From: Dehalococcoidales bacterium
GTDB taxonomy: Bacteria; Chloroflexota; Dehalococcoidia; Dehalococcoidales; RBG-16-60-22
DNA: 9,614 bases
Reading direction: 5' to 3'
Assembly: GCA_030606585.1 (NCBI GenBank)
Contig: JAUWGD010000060.1
Span: 1-9,614, forward strand
The notes under the pieces are model-generated. The model worked only from the letters and a program-made list of their open reading frames with translations, did not search any database and had not been told where the DNA came from. Position numbers and translations under genes: made by a program. The number at the start of each line of letters is the position of its first letter. Position 1 is the first letter of the stretch. Shown piece by piece: positions 6,335 to 9,614 of the stretch.

Positions 6335-7276
6335 CTGAACAGCAAAGATTTCCTTTCCATTTCCGACCTCACTGCAGAGGATATACGACGGCTCATATCC
6401 AGTGCCACGGATATGAAATCCATGGGCTGGGGCACCATTCTGAGTGAAAAGGTCTTAGCCCTCCTCTTTGAAAAACCCTCGCTGCGGCATCGGGCCAGCT
6501 TTGAGGTCGCCATGCGACAGCTCGGCGGACACTGTATTTACCTTTCACCGTCAGAAGTGGGCCTGGGTCAGCGCGAGTCGGTTGCCGACGTTGCCCGCGT
6601 ACTGAGCGGTTATACCGATTGTATTGCAGCCCGTACCTTCTCTCAACAAACGCTGGAGCTTTTCGCCAGCTATTCACGCGTGCCGGTGATAAATTCTCTT
6701 ACCGACCTGGAGCACCCCTGCCAGGCCCTGGCTGACCTTTTCACTATCTATGAGAAGAAAGGGGAGCTTGAAGGTTTAACACTGGCGTTTATCGGCGACG
6801 GTAATAATGTCGCCAATAGCCTGCTTCTAGCCGCGGCGCTCACCGGTATGAACTTCCGTATTGCTTCACCGGCCGACTATAAAATAAACGAGCAGATACT
6901 GAACACAGCGCGGCAATACGCCGCTGAAAGCGGTACACTGATATTCTGCACGGAAGAACCGCGCCAGGCGGTTACCGATGCCGATATCGTCTATACCGAT
7001 GTCTGGACCAGTATGGGACAGGAAGCCGAGGCTGAAAAGCGCCAGCAGGCATTCACCGGCTTCCAGGTGAACGGCGAGCTTTTATCCCTGGCCAGGGAAG
7101 ACGCCATCTTCATGCACGACCTGCCGGCTCACCGCGGGGAGGAAGTGACCGATGACGTTATCGATGGCGAACGCTCGGTGGTCTTTGAACAGTCGGAAAA
7201 TAAGATGCACATGTTGAAGGCACTGCTGGCGGAAATGATAGGCGGCCTGGAGATACCGCTGCCCGATTACCGTTAA
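6335..7276 (+). CDS. argF: Ornithine carbamoyltransferase, probably initiated at CTG
   Basis: The enzyme makes citrulline from ornithine and carbamoyl phosphate in arginine synthesis. From CTG 6335 it is 313 residues, a normal length, and its first residues (x-NSKDFLSISDLTAEDI) match the conserved OTCase N-terminus. No ATG, GTG or TTG exists in frame between the TGA at 6305 and ATG 6413; starting at that ATG would remove 26 conserved residues. Motifs, numbered from CTG, are the carbamoyl phosphate loop SLRHR (49-53, usually STRTR), HPCQALAD (127-134), IGDGNNVANS (153-162), the ornithine loop DVWTSMGQE (222-230) and MHDLPAHRGEE (260-270). The last usually reads HCLP, so the ornithine-site Cys is Asp262 here. 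The SMG loop favours OTCase over N-acetylornithine carbamoyltransferase. It is the first gene of an operon with the membrane protein, der and plsY; no other arginine genes are present. Confidence 0.93.
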   Translation: MNSKDFLSISDLTAEDIRRLISSATDMKSMGWGTILSEKVLALLFEKPSLRHRASFEVAMRQLGGHCIYLSPSEVGLGQRESVADVARVLSGYTDCIAARTFSQQTLELFASYSRVPVINSLTDLEHPCQALADLFTIYEKKGELEGLTLAFIGDGNNVANSLLLAAALTGMNFRIASPADYKINEQILNTARQYAAESGTLIFCTEEPRQAVTDADIVYTDVWTSMGQEAEAEKRQQAFTGFQVNGELLSLAREDAIFMHDLPAHRGEEVTDDVIDGERSVVFEQSENKMHMLKALLAEMIGGLEIPLPDYR

Positions 7277-7289
7277 AATTGGAGGCAAT

Positions 7290-7949
7290 ATGTTTAAGAA
7301 CACTATAAGTCGCGGCTGGTTTCCGGCTTTAATAACCGCCATAGCCGTCGTCAGTCTTATCTTTTATGATGATTTATCAATCAATATCATGATACCGGTA
7401 CTGGTGGTGGTTTTGTGTATCGGGCTGGTAGTAACCATTATTAATGCCAGGAAGAACCAGCTTGAATTACAGTCGGTGAGGCTTACCCAGCTATCCTCTT
7501 ACTTCAACCGGCGTTTCCTGGGCAACTCGTCACTTACCATCTTTACCGTGATAGACAATCTCTTCAGCGTCGAGAACCCCCAGGTATGGGAATGGGCCAG
7601 GGGATGCGAAATGGCAAAACGCATCTTCGACTCGTGGTCGGACCACTTCGCCACGAGGGTGGAAACCGACCTGAGGAACCGGAGGTATTCCGAGTTTCTG
7701 CACACTCATATTAACGAGCTATGGGCAGTTAATAACCACTACTATGATTTCACAGAACAGTTCTGCGAAATAGTCGACAAGTTTGAAGTCCCCAAGGATG
7801 TCATAGAGCAGTACAACCGGTTCGTTACGGAGTACAACGCCTTCGTTGAGAACTTCCGAAATGCTATCATGGAGTTGAAAACAATCGCCCGGACGCAGAT
7901 TGAAGCCCCCAGTGTGAAACTGGCCCGCGAACTGCCCGGGATAAGATGA
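7290..7949 (+). CDS. Unknown two-helix membrane protein with long cytoplasmic domain
   Basis: No family was recognised. The 219-residue protein has two adjacent membrane helices (about 10-26 and 31-52) joined by a very short turn. The positively charged residues flanking them (K3, R8, then NARKNQ) put both ends in the cytoplasm. The rest is a mostly helical soluble domain rich in aromatic and charged residues, for example NPQVWEWARGCEMAKRIF (96-113), and includes helical stretches up to the end. ATG 7290 has GGAGG four bases upstream. It begins 13 bases after argF, and der follows after 43 bases, so it belongs to the argF operon. No catalytic motif is evident; a structural or scaffold role is possible but unproven. 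Confidence 0.85.
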   Translation: MFKNTISRGWFPALITAIAVVSLIFYDDLSINIMIPVLVVVLCIGLVVTIINARKNQLELQSVRLTQLSSYFNRRFLGNSSLTIFTVIDNLFSVENPQVWEWARGCEMAKRIFDSWSDHFATRVETDLRNRRYSEFLHTHINELWAVNNHYYDFTEQFCEIVDKFEVPKDVIEQYNRFVTEYNAFVENFRNAIMELKTIARTQIEAPSVKLARELPGIR

Positions 7950-7992
7950 CTTGCCCCCATGTATCGGAAATAACCACCGGAAAGAAACGTCC

Positions 7993-9306
7993 ATGACTAA
8001 ACCGATTGTCGCCATCGTTGGCCGCCCCAATGCCGGAAAATCCACCCTTCTTAATCGAGTTGTGGGGAAACCCCTGGCTATCATCGAGGATATGCCGGGG
8101 ACCACCCGCGACCGCAACCTGGCCGATGTTACCTGGCAGGGGGTAGAGTTTTCTCTTATAGACACCGGCGGACTGGAGATTAAGCCCGATACCACCATTG
8201 CCCAGGGTATCAAAGCGCAGATAGAGACAGCCATCAGCGATGCCGACGTTATCATGGACATGGTGGACGTGAAAGACGGCCTGACACGGTCGGATTTCGA
8301 AATCGCCGATATGCTCCGCCGCGCCAGCAAACCGGTACTGCTGGTGGTCAATAAAGCGGATAACGAGCGACTGGAAATGGAAGCCCTGGAATTCTACGAG
8401 CTGGGACTGGGAGAACCGATGGTCATCAGCTCCCATCACGGCCGTGGCGTTGCCGAGCTAATGGACAGGACAGTCGCCCTGCTGCCGCCACCGCCCCCCA
8501 CCGAGGCTGCCACGGAAGCTATCAAGGTAGCCATCGCCGGACGACCCAACGTGGGCAAGTCGATGCTGCTGAATGCCCTGGTGGGCGATACACGGGCGAT
8601 TGTGGATGATACACCGGGTACCACCCGCGATGCCGTCGATACGCTGTTTGACTTTAACGGTCAAAATATGTTACTTATTGATACGGCCGGCGTCAGACGG
8701 CGGGGACGGGTGAAAGCCGGAGTGGAACGCTACAGCGTCATCCGCACCCTGCGGGCAATCGACCGTGCCGATATAGTCCTGCTGGTACTCGATGCCACCG
8801 AAGCGGTAACAACTCAGGATACACATATTGCCGGGTATATTCAGCAAGCCGCCAAGGGCATTATCATCATCGCCAACAAGTGGGACCTGATTGAAAATAA
8901 AGACATAGCCGGATGGAATAGACTCATCAAGAGCCAGTTTAAATTTGCCTCCTACGCACCGATATTATATACTTCGGCTAAGTCAGGACAGGGAGTAGAG
9001 AGAATTATGCCTCAGGTAAGCCAGGTCTACCAGGAGAGGCTTAAAAGGTTAACCACCGCCACGGTAAACAACGTCGTCCAGCAAGCGGTAGCTTCGCATA
9101 ACCGACCGCGAATCAGGAATAAGCAACTCAAGATATTTTACGCCACCCAGGCGGAGGTAAATCCGCCGACCTTTGTATTCTTTACCAATGACACCAGATT
9201 AATCCACTTCTCCTACCGCCGCTACCTCGAAAACAAACTGCGCGAAGCATTCGGTTTTACCGGCACGCCGCTCCGCATGGTTTTCAAGACAAGGGGTGAA
9301 GAATGA
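7993..9306 (+). CDS. der: Ribosome biogenesis GTPase Der (EngA)
   Basis: Der is an essential tandem-GTPase factor for assembly of the 50S ribosomal subunit. This 437-residue protein has the standard length and order. GTPase domain 1 has G1 GRPNAGKS (10-17), G3 DTGG (57-60) and G4 NKAD (120-123). A proline-rich linker (about 164-171) follows. Domain 2 has G1 GRPNVGKS (183-190), G2 TPGTTRD, G3 DTAG (230-233), G4 NKWD (295-298) and G5 TSAK (327-330). The C-terminal KH-like domain is about 350-437. Small deviations are Ala for Val in the first G1 and SSHHG where SA-HG is usual in G5 of domain 1. ATG 7993 gives the family N-terminus (MTKPIVAIVGRPN); its site, GGAAAG eight bases upstream, is weak. 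TTG 7951 would add 14 unconserved residues and sit one base after the previous stop. The stop overlaps the plsY start. Confidence 0.97.
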   Translation: MTKPIVAIVGRPNAGKSTLLNRVVGKPLAIIEDMPGTTRDRNLADVTWQGVEFSLIDTGGLEIKPDTTIAQGIKAQIETAISDADVIMDMVDVKDGLTRSDFEIADMLRRASKPVLLVVNKADNERLEMEALEFYELGLGEPMVISSHHGRGVAELMDRTVALLPPPPPTEAATEAIKVAIAGRPNVGKSMLLNALVGDTRAIVDDTPGTTRDAVDTLFDFNGQNMLLIDTAGVRRRGRVKAGVERYSVIRTLRAIDRADIVLLVLDATEAVTTQDTHIAGYIQQAAKGIIIIANKWDLIENKDIAGWNRLIKSQFKFASYAPILYTSAKSGQGVERIMPQVSQVYQERLKRLTTATVNNVVQQAVASHNRPRIRNKQLKIFYATQAEVNPPTFVFFTNDTRLIHFSYRRYLENKLREAFGFTGTPLRMVFKTRGEE

Positions 9307-9614
9307 CCGCCGGCCTGTATATTGCCGTAGTAGCCATCGGTTACCTTATCGGCTCCATACCCTTCGGGCTGTTGATAAGCCGGGCGTTCGCTAAAAAGGA
9401 TATCAGGCAGGTCGGCAGCGGCAAGATAGGCATGACCAACGTAATGCGGGCGGCGGGTAAAAAAGCGGCGGCACTTTCACTCCTTCTCGATATAGGCAAA
9501 GGAGTACTGGCGGTTATCCTGGCCGGGGTGATATTCAGTGGCTACGCTAACGGTTCAACCGGCGGTTTTACCTGGCTGGAAAGCGCCAAGGTTCTGGCGG
9601 CTCTATCGGCGATT
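9303..9614 (+). CDS. plsY: Glycerol-3-phosphate acyltransferase PlsY, N-terminal 104 residues (runs off the right edge)
   Basis: PlsY is an inner-membrane enzyme that moves the acyl group of acyl phosphate to glycerol-3-phosphate, the first step of phospholipid synthesis in most bacteria. The visible part has a first membrane helix with GSIPFGLL (17-24) and the conserved loop VGSGKIGMTNVMRAAGKKA (38-56), then a second hydrophobic helix (about 59-77). The classical loop reads GSGN-x-GATN; here Lys replaces Asn and Met replaces Ala. The third motif (G-H) lies beyond the edge. ATG 9303 overlaps the der stop in ATGA, a sign of coupled translation, with GGGGTGA just upstream. An expected full length near 200-220 residues means about half is missing. 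Confidence 0.93.
   Translation, partial: MTAGLYIAVVAIGYLIGSIPFGLLISRAFAKKDIRQVGSGKIGMTNVMRAAGKKAAALSLLLDIGKGVLAVILAGVIFSGYANGSTGGFTWLESAKVLAALSAI

Noticed and set aside
6413..6415. ATG 6413 as the argF start
   Set aside because: No ribosome site precedes it, and it would cut off the conserved N-terminal strand and helix seen from CTG 6335.
7951..7992. TTG 7951 as the der start
   Set aside because: It would add 14 residues not typical of Der; ATG 7993 gives the standard N-terminus, though its ribosome site is weak.
7719..8664. Several minus-strand ORFs opposite the membrane protein gene and der
   Set aside because: They mirror strongly conserved GTPase motifs on the plus strand and look like reading-frame shadows.

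Overview
The window looks like a chromosomal piece of a mid-GC bacterium, tentatively a Chloroflexota relative of the Dehalococcoidia. This guess rests on remembered resemblance of the ArgF, Der and PlsY sequences, including the PlsY string GSGKIGMTNVMR, and on the gene order argF - unknown - der - plsY. It was not checked against any database. Ten complete genes and two cut by the window edges fill almost all of the DNA. No tRNA, rRNA, CRISPR array or insertion sequence was seen, and no gap between genes exceeds 150 bases.

Left part (1-1497): the first 452 codons of polA on the minus strand, with an intact 5' flap nuclease domain and the start of an apparently intact proofreading domain. A perfect extended -10 box lies so close to the ATG that the mRNA is predicted to be leaderless. 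The 141-base gap upstream of polA also carries a G-rich tract and a strong promoter firing the other way.

Middle-left (1498-3520): a two-gene plus-strand cassette, visibly richer in A+T than its surroundings, with its own consensus promoter and a possible operator. Its first gene is unrecognised (377 aa). The second starts inside the end of the first, from a GTG with an ideal ribosome binding site, and encodes a probable PD-(D/E)XK nuclease with a likely C-terminal helical DNA-binding region. This is the best candidate for something undescribed: a small mobile, defence-like module set between housekeeping genes.

Centre (3526-6274): five minus-strand genes in two transcription units. One runs DUF4342 protein - histidine phosphatase. 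The other runs DUF948-like membrane protein - YtxH-like protein - AI-2E family permease. Both have recognisable promoters, and most of these proteins look membrane-associated.

Right part (6286-9614): a plus-strand operon of argF (ornithine carbamoyltransferase), an unknown two-helix membrane protein, der (ribosome-assembly GTPase) and the start of plsY (acylglycerol-phosphate synthesis). Spacings are short and der and plsY overlap. argF appears to start at a rare CTG codon, because no ATG, GTG or TTG is available between the upstream in-frame stop and a point well inside the conserved protein.
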